Assembly (NCBI GenBank): GCA_964408805.1
Contig: CAYPAV010000006.1
Span: 173,436 to 237,435 of the forward strand
Length of the DNA stretch: 64,000 nt
Source of the DNA: CAYPAV01 sp964408805
GTDB lineage: Bacteria; Pseudomonadota; Alphaproteobacteria; UBA8366
Direction of reading: 5' to 3'
The notes beneath the pieces were generated by a model. It had not been told where the DNA came from, searched no databases, and saw only the letters and a program-made list of their open reading frames with translations. Positions within the stretch are counted from its first letter, which is position 1. Every line of letters begins with the position of its first letter. Made by a program: the position numbers and the translations under genes. This document shows, piece by piece, positions 43,138-51,047 of the stretch.

Positions 43138-44925
43138 ATGTGCGGCATCGCCGGCATCATGACGCGCAACGGAACGCCGCCCGACCGGGCGACGCTCGAC
43201 AGATTGACCGCGGCGCTTCAGCATCGCGGCCCCGACGGCGAAGGCATGCATATCGCACGCGGTGTCGGCTTGACCCAGACGCGTCTTGCGATCATCGACC
43301 TCGAGACCGGCGATCAGCCGATCCACGAACCAGGCGGTGCCGCCCTTATCGCCAACGCCGAGATCTACAATTACGTGGAATTGCGCCGCGAAATGTCGGC
43401 GACGCAATTCACCACCAATTCGGATTGCGAACCGCCGCTTCATCTCTACCGCGCCCATGGGGCCGATTTCGCCGAGAAACTTCGCGGCATGTATGCCATC
43501 GCGATTTTCGACGCGGCGGAAGACCGTCTCGTTCTCGCGCGCGATCCCTTCGGTATCAAACCTCTCTATTATATCGAGACCGCAAGCGAATTCGCCTTCG
43601 CTTCCGAGCCGCAGGCCTTGTTGAAAGCGGGGCTCGCGAGCCCCGTTATCGCCGAAGGTCCCCGGGACGAACTTCTCCAACTTCAATTCAGTTGCGGCCG
43701 CGAGACGATTTTCGCGGGCATCCGGCGGGTTCTTCCGGGAGAGACCTTGATCATTCGGGGCGGACGGATCGTCGATCGCCGGCGCCGCAACGCCTTTCCC
43801 GTGGTAGGTGGTGAAGATCCATCGGGCGCCGAAAACCAATCCCTCGACGAGACCCTCGCCCAAATCGATCGGACCCTTGAAGAATCGGTCATGCTACATC
43901 AACGCGCCGACGTCCCCTACGGGCTCTTCCTTTCGGGCGGCGCCGATTCCTCCTCAATTCTGGCCCTGATGGCCCGCCTGAACGAACGGCCGGTCCGCGC
44001 CTTCACCGTCGGGTTCGAAAGCGAAACCGTGCCAGACGAGCGCCGCCATGCGCGCGAAGTCGCCCGGGCGGTCGGCGCCGAACATGTCGAGGTCGAATTC
44101 GGCGAGTCCGACTTCTGGCGGCTGTTGCCGAGGATCGCGGCGAGCATGGACGATCCCACGGCCGACTATGCAATCTTGCCAACCTGGAAACTCGCAAGAG
44201 AGGCGGCACACGAGTTGAAGGTCGTGCTCTGTGGCGAGGGCGGCGACGAGCTCTTCGCGGGCTACGGCCGCTATCGCAGCTTTCTACGCCCCTGGTGGTT
44301 GGGCGGGCGCACGATCCGCGCCAAGGGTGTCATGGATGGCCTGGGGATCCTTCGAAACGCACCGAGCGGCTGGCGCGACGCGGTCGATGCGGCCTATGCC
44401 ACCAGCGCCCTCCCCGGCCGCTCGCCGCTGCAGGCGGCACAGGCGGCCGATTGCATGGATTGGCTGCCCAACGATCTTCTAACAAAGCTCGATCGCTGTT
44501 TGATGACGCATGGTCTCGAGGGGCGGACACCTTTTCTCGATCCCGCGGTGGCCCGACTTGCCTTCGGTCTCCGCGACGACCTGAAAATCCGCAAGCGTTT
44601 GGGCAAATGGGTGCTTCGACGCTGGCTCGATAGCGTGATGCCGATCGCGCGCCCCTTCGAGCGCAAGCGCGGCTTTACCGTGCCGGTGATCGAATGGATT
44701 CGCAATCGAGGCGATGTCTTGGGCCCGCTCGTGGCGAGGCACCCGGCGATCGAGCCGATCTGCCATTCCGATCGAGTCGAGGCGATTTTCCGCTCCGGCA
44801 ACCGTCGCGGCGGATTCGCGGCCTGGGTATTGTTATTCTATGCCCTCTGGCATCAAGGCATCGTCGACGGTGGCGACGTGGATGGCGATATCGCCGAATG
44901 CCTCGCGGTCGAGGCGATGATATAG
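43138..44925 (+). CDS. asnB: Asparagine synthetase (glutamine-hydrolysing)
   Basis: A 595-residue class II glutamine amidotransferase-fused synthetase. The N-terminal Cys2 (MCGIAG) is the glutaminase nucleophile; the N-domain has LQHRGPDGEG and DPFGIKPLYY, the C-domain has the PPi loop LFLSGGADSSSI and the EGGDELFAGY and LEGRTPFLDP pattern. It makes asparagine from aspartate, glutamine and ATP, but in several gram-negative LPS clusters homologues amidate sugar uronic acids or other acids. Because it is the last gene of a glycosyltransferase operon, two bases after GT4, a surface-polysaccharide amidation role is a real alternative. The stop is 22 bases from the following dihydroorotase. Confidence 0.92.
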   Translation: MCGIAGIMTRNGTPPDRATLDRLTAALQHRGPDGEGMHIARGVGLTQTRLAIIDLETGDQPIHEPGGAALIANAEIYNYVELRREMSATQFTTNSDCEPPLHLYRAHGADFAEKLRGMYAIAIFDAAEDRLVLARDPFGIKPLYYIETASEFAFASEPQALLKAGLASPVIAEGPRDELLQLQFSCGRETIFAGIRRVLPGETLIIRGGRIVDRRRRNAFPVVGGEDPSGAENQSLDETLAQIDRTLEESVMLHQRADVPYGLFLSGGADSSSILALMARLNERPVRAFTVGFESETVPDERRHAREVARAVGAEHVEVEFGESDFWRLLPRIAASMDDPTADYAILPTWKLAREAAHELKVVLCGEGGDELFAGYGRYRSFLRPWWLGGRTIRAKGVMDGLGILRNAPSGWRDAVDAAYATSALPGRSPLQAAQAADCMDWLPNDLLTKLDRCLMTHGLEGRTPFLDPAVARLAFGLRDDLKIRKRLGKWVLRRWLDSVMPIARPFERKRGFTVPVIEWIRNRGDVLGPLVARHPAIEPICHSDRVEAIFRSGNRRGGFAAWVLLFYALWHQGIVDGGDVDGDIAECLAVEAMI

Positions 44926-44947
44926 ACCAAATGGGGAGCTGTTCGAT

Positions 44948-46282
44948 ATGGCCGAAAGATTTGATCTGATTGTTAAAGGTGGAATCTGCATGACACCCTC
45001 TGGGCGTCTACCCGCCGATATCGGTATCCGAGACGAAAAAATCGCCGAAATCGGCGACCTCGGCGCGGCCGACGCGGAAACGACTTTGGATGCCGCGGGT
45101 CTTCACGTCCTGCCGGGCGTCATCGATACTCAGGTACATTTCAGGGAGCCCGGAAGCGAGCATAAGGAAGACCTTGAAAGCGGCACCCGGGCGGCGGCGA
45201 TGGGCGGCGTCACGGCGGTCTTTGAAATGCCCAACACCAACCCCTCGACCACGGACGAGGCGGCGTTGGCGGCAAAAATCGACAACGCGACCGGAAGGGC
45301 ATGGTGCGACTTCGCCTTCTTCGTGGGCGCCACGGCGGAGAATGCGACCGAGCTCGCCGATTTGGAGCGGCTTCCCGGCTGTTGCGGGGTCAAGATATTC
45401 ATGGGCTCGTCGACCGGAGGATTGTTGGTCGATGACGATGAAACCTTGCGCCAAGTCCTGGCCCACGGGACCCGCCGGGTCGCCGTTCATGCCGAGGACG
45501 AACCGCGTTTGATCGAACGCGCGCCCATTGCGAAAGCGGCGGGCCGGCCGCACGCGCATCCCGAATGGCGCGATGTCGAAACCGCCTACAAGGCGACGCA
45601 ACGGCTTCTCGATCTTGCCGTCGAAACCCGGCGCCGCGTTCATGTGCTGCATATCACGACAGCCGAGGAAATGCCGCTGCTGGCCCGTCACAAGGGCGTC
45701 GCCACGGTCGAGACCACGCCGCAGCATCTGACGTTCACGGCACCGGATTGCTATGACCGGCTCGGCACCCTCGCACAGATGAACCCGCCCGTCCGCGAAC
45801 CGCGCCATCGCGAGGGCCTTTGGCGCGGCATCGCCGCCGGCATCGTCGACGTCATCGGCTCCGACCACGCGCCCCATACGTCGGAGGAGAAAGCGGCGAC
45901 CTATCCCGCCTCCCCCTCGGGCATGCCGGGCGTGCAGACCTTGGTGCCGGTTCTGCTCGATCACGTGGCGGCGGGACGCTTGAGCCTCGAACGCTTTGTC
46001 GATCTGACCGCCCTCGGACCCGCGCGAATTTACAATATCGCCCAAAAGGGACGCATCGCGGTCGGCTACGACGGCGACCTGACGCTTGTCGATCTCGCCG
46101 CCAAGCGAACGATCACGAAGGACTGGATCGAGAGTAAATGCGGTTGGACGCCGTTTGAGGGAATGGAATGTACCGGTTGGCCGGTCGCGACCATCATTCG
46201 CGGTGGGATCGTCATGCGGGATGGTGAACTGGCCGCCGCGCAAATCGGGCGGCCCGTCGGATTTATGGAGTGCTTGCCGTAG
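44948..46282 (+). CDS. pyrC: Dihydroorotase (PyrC-type I branch)
   Basis: A 444-residue cyclic amidohydrolase. It has the metal/carbamate pattern: VIDTQVHFREPG, Lys in VKIFMGSSTG which should be carboxylated, HITTAEE, and SDHAPHTSEEKA. In the usual dihydroorotase the first metal motif is His-x-His, but here it is Gln62-x-His64, a variation shared with a branch of proteins annotated as dihydroorotase in alphaproteobacteria. It may therefore have altered metal use or act on another cyclic amide. The ribosome site GGGGAG precedes it, and it follows asnB on the same strand by 22 bases. Its end overlaps the opposing receiver gene by 20 bases. Confidence 0.82.
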   Translation: MAERFDLIVKGGICMTPSGRLPADIGIRDEKIAEIGDLGAADAETTLDAAGLHVLPGVIDTQVHFREPGSEHKEDLESGTRAAAMGGVTAVFEMPNTNPSTTDEAALAAKIDNATGRAWCDFAFFVGATAENATELADLERLPGCCGVKIFMGSSTGGLLVDDDETLRQVLAHGTRRVAVHAEDEPRLIERAPIAKAAGRPHAHPEWRDVETAYKATQRLLDLAVETRRRVHVLHITTAEEMPLLARHKGVATVETTPQHLTFTAPDCYDRLGTLAQMNPPVREPRHREGLWRGIAAGIVDVIGSDHAPHTSEEKAATYPASPSGMPGVQTLVPVLLDHVAAGRLSLERFVDLTALGPARIYNIAQKGRIAVGYDGDLTLVDLAAKRTITKDWIESKCGWTPFEGMECTGWPVATIIRGGIVMRDGELAAAQIGRPVGFMECLP

Positions 46283-47237
46283 AGGCGTCCCCACCCTTCC
46301 GCTTGATGTACTGCTGACGCACCATTTCGGTGACCTCGGCGGCGAATTCCGCCGTCGATTGATCCGGGTTGAAACTCACCATGATGGCGTCGGACAGTGT
46401 CTTCAGAAGATCGATGTCGCGTGGGTCGGGGTCACGCGGGCGGTTGCGAATGGCGGTAGTAATCTCGTCCAGGGTATCGCAGAGATCCGTCACGTGCTTG
46501 AAATCCGATTCGATCAGCCGTTCGGAAATTTCCTTCGCCACCCCGGACAATTTGATGACCTGCCGCTGAACGTCCTGGGTAACCTTGTTCTCCCGATAGG
46601 CCGGAACGATCTCATCGACGATGGAAGCAATCAAATATGAGTGTCGCTTGAGCCGCTGATCGTTGATCTCGAACATCGCGTTCTCGACCATGTTCTGCAG
46701 ATCGACATAATCTACGTCCTCGCCCTTCGACTTGGACTTGAGCGTATTGGGAACCTCGACGACGGGCACCGGTTCTCCTTCGTCATCGTCACCAGTTCGA
46801 TCGCCGCGTCGATCAGGACCGATATATTCGCTGGTGACAATGAAGGGCTTTCGGCTGTCCGCGAGAAATTTGATCCGCTCCATTAACTGCATCGGCGAAA
46901 TCGGCTTGACCATGAGATCGTCAACGCCACATTTTGTGATCCGCTCGACGATCTCCCGGTTGGGACTCCACACGGTCAGCATGATCGTGACGAAGGGGTT
47001 GGATCCCAAACGCTTATGGCGAATATCCTCGACCATCCCAATGGCGTCGCCGTCGGGCATGTTGCAATCGACGACGATCAAATCGGGCGGCGTTTTACGG
47101 ATGCTCTCGCGCGTGGCGGCAAGCGTCGAAATATCCCGGACGCCCCGAAATCCCTCCTGCATCAGGATATTCCGCAATCCCTGACGCAGTTGGACCTCGG
47201 CGTCAACGAGAAGGATGTCGACTTCTTCCCAGCTCAT
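46263..47237 (-). CDS. Atypical response regulator (paralogue 1)
   Basis: A 324-residue protein: a CheY-like receiver (about 5-125) followed by an unrecognised helical C-terminal domain. Phospho-acceptor Asp57 is in VVDCNMPDG and the lysine in VKPIS; the acidic pair before it is only partly kept (VDAEVQ). A linker TSEYIGPDRRG follows, then conserved NTLKSKSKGE, LSGVAKEISERL and the C-terminal LLKTLSDAIMVSFNP. The downstream paralogue shares all these elements, and no DNA-binding or enzymatic output domain is visible. The output mechanism is unknown. Its stop overlaps the dihydroorotase gene by 20 bases in convergent orientation. Confidence 0.82.
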   Translation of the reverse strand: MSWEEVDILLVDAEVQLRQGLRNILMQEGFRGVRDISTLAATRESIRKTPPDLIVVDCNMPDGDAIGMVEDIRHKRLGSNPFVTIMLTVWSPNREIVERITKCGVDDLMVKPISPMQLMERIKFLADSRKPFIVTSEYIGPDRRGDRTGDDDEGEPVPVVEVPNTLKSKSKGEDVDYVDLQNMVENAMFEINDQRLKRHSYLIASIVDEIVPAYRENKVTQDVQRQVIKLSGVAKEISERLIESDFKHVTDLCDTLDEITTAIRNRPRDPDPRDIDLLKTLSDAIMVSFNPDQSTAEFAAEVTEMVRQQYIKRKGGDASTASTP

Positions 47238-47321
47238 GGCTTCACCAGATGACCCGTGAATGCTTTTATGTCAAGCCAAACCGTGACTCGGCCGGCCGGC
47301 CGGAACGCCGCGACGGTCAAT

Positions 47322-47351
47322 CACTCGCCCCGCGAGTGCCTAATTTTTTTT
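47322..47351 (+). terminator. Hairpin plus T-run in plus-strand orientation
   Basis: CACTCGC (47322-47328) and GCGAGTG (47332-47338) form a seven-base stem with a three-base loop, followed after five bases by eight T (47344-47351). On the plus strand this has the shape of an intrinsic terminator. The T-run is also the sequence complementary to the AAA codons at the end of the paralogue-2 receiver gene, so coincidence is possible. It could end readthrough transcription from the dihydroorotase operon, about one kilobase upstream. Confidence 0.35.
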
Positions 47352-48206
47352 ATCACTGATTTTGTCGAGAATCGAACCGATCTCCCCGGCCATTGCATCC
47401 GCGTTCTTGCCAGGGTTGAAACCCACCAGGATCGCGTCCGACAACGGTTTCAGAAGCGCCACGTCCTTCGGGTCCGGATCCATGATTTTTTGGCGGATCG
47501 ATGTCGTCACCGTAATCATGTTTTCGCACATTGCCGCGACCGTCGCAAAGTTCGATTCCCGCAAACGTCCGCCCACTTCGGCGGCAATCTCGGCCAAGCG
47601 AATAACATCCGTTTTGGTCTCGTCGCCGATGTTTCCCTTCGCGTAAGCGGGCATCTTGATCAGGCTGTCCATCTCGATCGGCTGCCCCTTCGCCTTCGCT
47701 TCCAGCGTATTGGGCACGTCGATGACGGGCACGTCCTGGCCGTCCCGTTCCTTCGCTTCCGGGCCGCGGCGGTCGGGACCGATATAGTCGCTGGTGACCA
47801 CGAAGGGTTTCCGCTTGAACGCCATCATGTTGATCCGCGCCATAACTTGCTTCGGTGAAATCGGCTTCACCATGACATCGTCAGCGCCGCAATTGACGAT
47901 CCGCCGGATGAGCGCCTCGTTCGGCTCCCAGACCGTGATGATCACCCCGGTGAAGGGATTGGACCCCACTTTTCGCTGGCGCAGCGATTCCGTCAGCGCA
48001 CAGGCGGCACCGCCATTCATTTTCGCATCCATGACGATTACATCCGGCACGGAACGTTCCAGTTCCTCGCCGACGATCTCAAGCGAGCTGTAATCACGAA
48101 CCCGGCGGTAGCCCTGGTCCATCAATATCTGCCGAATTCCGTTACGAATTTGGCGTTCCGGATCGGCAAAGATGATATCGGCTTCGGCAAAGATATCCTC
48201 AGCCAT
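47340..48206 (-). CDS. Atypical response regulator (paralogue 2)
   Basis: A 288-residue protein with a receiver (phospho-acceptor Asp60 in VMDAKMNGG, lysine in VKPIS) and the same C-terminal layout as its neighbour: TSDYIGPDRRG linker, NTLEAKAKGQ, LAEIAAEVGGRL, DPDPKDVALLKPLSDAILVGFNP. The acidic pair is weakened (ADPERQ). The start may be ATG 48206 or 48209; a GAGGGGGC site suits the former better. It lacks the about 30-residue insert that paralogue 1 has. The two lie in tandem, 102 bases apart, and probably arose by duplication. ppdK follows upstream on the same strand with a 170-base AT-rich gap, so a shared promoter is not assured. Confidence 0.82.
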   Translation of the reverse strand: MAEDIFAEADIIFADPERQIRNGIRQILMDQGYRRVRDYSSLEIVGEELERSVPDVIVMDAKMNGGAACALTESLRQRKVGSNPFTGVIITVWEPNEALIRRIVNCGADDVMVKPISPKQVMARINMMAFKRKPFVVTSDYIGPDRRGPEAKERDGQDVPVIDVPNTLEAKAKGQPIEMDSLIKMPAYAKGNIGDETKTDVIRLAEIAAEVGGRLRESNFATVAAMCENMITVTTSIRQKIMDPDPKDVALLKPLSDAILVGFNPGKNADAMAGEIGSILDKISDKKN

Positions 48207-48376
48207 CATGCCCCCTCGCGCAGACAACTTCAAAGGACGCTGACCGTAATTCCCACCGAATCGCAGACGAATATTGAGAATTACTTTAAGAATGATTCTC
48301 TCTCTTCGCGTTTATTTTATTATTACCATTCCCGCACAGTAACATGATTTTGAAGAAATAGGGAATTGTTGAAAGA

Positions 48377-51040
48377 TTAGTAGCTCCGCGCCGCGGCCTG
48401 TGCCGCCGCCAGGCGAGCGATCGGCACCCGGAAGGGAGAGCAGGAAACATAATCCAGGCCGACCTCGTGACAGAAAGTGACCGAGGCCGGATCACCTCCA
48501 TGTTCGCCGCAAATTCCAAGCTTCAGTTCGACCTTTACCGCCCGCCCCCGCTCGACCGCGATCGCCACCAGTTCGCCGACGCCGTCGACATCGATCGACG
48601 CGAAGGGATCGTTCGAAAAGATACCACGTCGTTCATAGACCGGGATGAAATTGGCTGAGTCGTCGCGACTCAGCCCGTAGACGGTCTGCGTCAGGTCGTT
48701 CGTACCGAAGCTGAAGAAATCCGCCGCCTCGGCGATCTCACCGGCGCGGAGTGCCGCCCGCGGCAATTCGATCATCGTCCCCACTACATAGCCGGGCCGC
48801 GCGCCCTTCTCGGCCGACACCTCCTCAGCGACACGGTCGATGACGTCTTTCAGAATATCAAGCTCCGCCCGGGTCGCAATCAGCGGCACCATGACCTCGA
48901 GCTTGACGGCTTCGCCGGTATCTTCGGCGGCGATCAGAGCCGCCTCGAACATGGCCCGCGCCTGCATCTCGCAAACCTCGGGATAGGTGATCGCGAGCCG
49001 GCACCCGCGATGACCCAGCATCGGATTCATTTCCTTCAGCTGCGAGGCGCGCGCGCGAACTTGCTCCAATTCCGCCCCGGCCGCCGCCGCCACGTCCGCC
49101 ATTTCGGCTTCGCCGGCGGGCAGGAACTCGTTCAGAGGCGGGTCCAGAAGCCGGATCGTCACCGGCAAGCCCTTCATGATGCGGAACAGTTCGGCGAAAT
49201 CGTCGCGCTGCATCGGCAGGAGTTTATCCAATGCCGCGCGCCGGCCCGCCTCGTCCTCGGCCAGGATCATCTCGCGCATGGCGACGATGCGCTCGGTTTC
49301 GAAGAACATGTGCTCGGTCCGGCAGAGACCGATCCCCTCGGCTCCGAATTCGCGTGCCGTCCGCGCGTCCTCCGGCGTATCCGCATTGGCATGAACTCCA
49401 AGGCGCCTAATCTCGTCGGCCCATTCCATCAGGGTCACGAATTCACCCGAAAGCTCGGGCTGGATGGTGGCGACCTCGCCAAGGATGATTTCACCGGCGG
49501 CACCGTCGATGGTGACGACCTTGCCTGCGGAGAGCTGGGTATCGCCGACCGTCAGTGTCCGCGCCTCATAGTCGATGACCATCTCGCCCGCACCCACGAC
49601 GCAGGGCCGGCCCATGCCGCGCGCGACCACGGCGGCATGGCTGGTCATGCCGCCCCGCGCGGTCAAGATACCTTGGGCCGCATGCATGCCGTGAATGTCC
49701 TCGGGGCTGGTCTCCACCCGAACGAGGATGACTTTCTCGCCCACCGACGCAGCCGCTTCCGCCTCGTCGGCGCTGAAATAAACCTTCCCCGACGCCGCGC
49801 CCGGCGAGGCCGGCAGGCCCCGCGTGATGACATTCCGAACCGCCACCGGATCGAGACGAGGATGCAGCAATTGATCGAGTGCGGCGGGCTCCACCCGGCA
49901 GACCGCCGCCGGCTTGTCGATCAGGCCTTCGCGCTCCATCTCCACGGCGATCCGGATCGCGGCCTGGGTCGTCCGCTTCCCCGAGCGCGTCTGGAGCATG
50001 TAGAGCGTGTTCTTCTGGACCGTGAACTCGATGTCCTGCATGTCCGTATAGTGAGTCTCGAGGGTGCGGCGGATGTCGAGCAGCTGGCCGTAGACCGCGG
50101 GCATCACCTCCTCCATCGCCGGCATGGTGGAACTCTGAGCCTGCTTGCCCTGGATGGTGAGCTGTTGGGGTGTCCGGATGCCGGCGACGACATCCTCCCC
50201 TTGCGCGTTGACCAGGTATTCGCCGTAGAAGACGTTCTCACCAGAGGACGGATCGCGGGTGAAGGCGACGCCGGTCGCGCAATCATCGCCCATATTGCCG
50301 AAGACCATCGCCTGGACACTGACCGCCGTCCCCCAATTCTCGGAGATATCGTGTAGACGCCGGTAGGTCACGGCGCGCGCCGTCCGCCAGCTGCCGAAGA
50401 CGGCGCCGACGGCACCCCAAAGTTGATCCTCCGGATCCTGGGGGAAGGGTTCGCCGAGCTCGTCCTCGACAAGCTGCTTGTACTCACCGACCAGCGCCTT
50501 CAGGTCGTCGGCATCAAGCTCGGTATCCAGCGACACCTCGCGCTCGTCCTTGTGGGCCTCGAGCAGATCCTCAAACCCCGCATGCTCGACCCCAAGCACC
50601 ACGTCGCCATACATCTGGATGAAACGGCGATAGCTGTCATAGGCAAAGCGTTCGTCCCCGCTCGCGGCCGCGAGCCCCGCCACCGTCTCGTCGTTGAGAC
50701 CGAGATTGAGTACCGTATCCATCATGCCCGGCATCGAGACCCGGGCCCCCGACCGGACCGAGACCAGAAGCGGGTTCGACGCATCCCCGAACTTGGCACC
50801 GACGATGCCTTCGATATGGGTGATCCCCTCCGCGACCGACCCGTCGAGTTCCGCCGGGTAGGATTTCTCGTTGCCATAGAAATGCGAACAGACCTCGGTC
50901 GTGATCGTGAAGCCGGGCGGAACCGGCAGGCCGATACTCGCCATCTCGGCCAGATTGGCGCCCTTGCCGCCCAGGAGATCCCGCATCCCGGCATTGCCTT
51001 CCGCCGCGCCGCCACCGAAGCGATAAACCCATTTGCTCAT
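48377..51040 (-). CDS. ppdK: Pyruvate, phosphate dikinase
   Basis: An 887-residue enzyme, the normal length. It has the N-terminal nucleotide domain with LLGGKGANLAEMASIGLPVPPGFT and SVRSGARVSMPGMMDTVLNLGLND, the central phosphohistidine domain with GGMTSHAAVVARGMG, and the C-terminal PEP barrel with LCRTEHMFFE and GTNDLTQ. It interconverts pyruvate, ATP and phosphate with phosphoenolpyruvate, AMP and pyrophosphate, giving gluconeogenic or glycolytic flexibility. It is seven bases from the glyS stop and part of the glyQ-glyS-ppdK block that is conserved in alphaproteobacteria. Confidence 0.95.
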   Translation of the reverse strand: MSKWVYRFGGGAAEGNAGMRDLLGGKGANLAEMASIGLPVPPGFTITTEVCSHFYGNEKSYPAELDGSVAEGITHIEGIVGAKFGDASNPLLVSVRSGARVSMPGMMDTVLNLGLNDETVAGLAAASGDERFAYDSYRRFIQMYGDVVLGVEHAGFEDLLEAHKDEREVSLDTELDADDLKALVGEYKQLVEDELGEPFPQDPEDQLWGAVGAVFGSWRTARAVTYRRLHDISENWGTAVSVQAMVFGNMGDDCATGVAFTRDPSSGENVFYGEYLVNAQGEDVVAGIRTPQQLTIQGKQAQSSTMPAMEEVMPAVYGQLLDIRRTLETHYTDMQDIEFTVQKNTLYMLQTRSGKRTTQAAIRIAVEMEREGLIDKPAAVCRVEPAALDQLLHPRLDPVAVRNVITRGLPASPGAASGKVYFSADEAEAAASVGEKVILVRVETSPEDIHGMHAAQGILTARGGMTSHAAVVARGMGRPCVVGAGEMVIDYEARTLTVGDTQLSAGKVVTIDGAAGEIILGEVATIQPELSGEFVTLMEWADEIRRLGVHANADTPEDARTAREFGAEGIGLCRTEHMFFETERIVAMREMILAEDEAGRRAALDKLLPMQRDDFAELFRIMKGLPVTIRLLDPPLNEFLPAGEAEMADVAAAAGAELEQVRARASQLKEMNPMLGHRGCRLAITYPEVCEMQARAMFEAALIAAEDTGEAVKLEVMVPLIATRAELDILKDVIDRVAEEVSAEKGARPGYVVGTMIELPRAALRAGEIAEAADFFSFGTNDLTQTVYGLSRDDSANFIPVYERRGIFSNDPFASIDVDGVGELVAIAVERGRAVKVELKLGICGEHGGDPASVTFCHEVGLDYVSCSPFRVPIARLAAAQAAARSY

Positions 51041-51047
51041 TCGGAAA

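Noticed and set aside
47290..47303. GGCC tandem repeat as a functional site
   Set aside because: Short GC-rich repetition likely by chance in this composition; no second copy seen.
48207..48376. Imperfect GAGAAT/ATTCTC repeat considered as an iron-regulator site
   Set aside because: Six-base arms 13 apart in AT-rich DNA, no match to a clear Fur or Irr pattern.
49010..50356. 448-codon plus-strand ORF inside ppdK
   Set aside because: Antisense shadow of ppdK with no recognisable domain.
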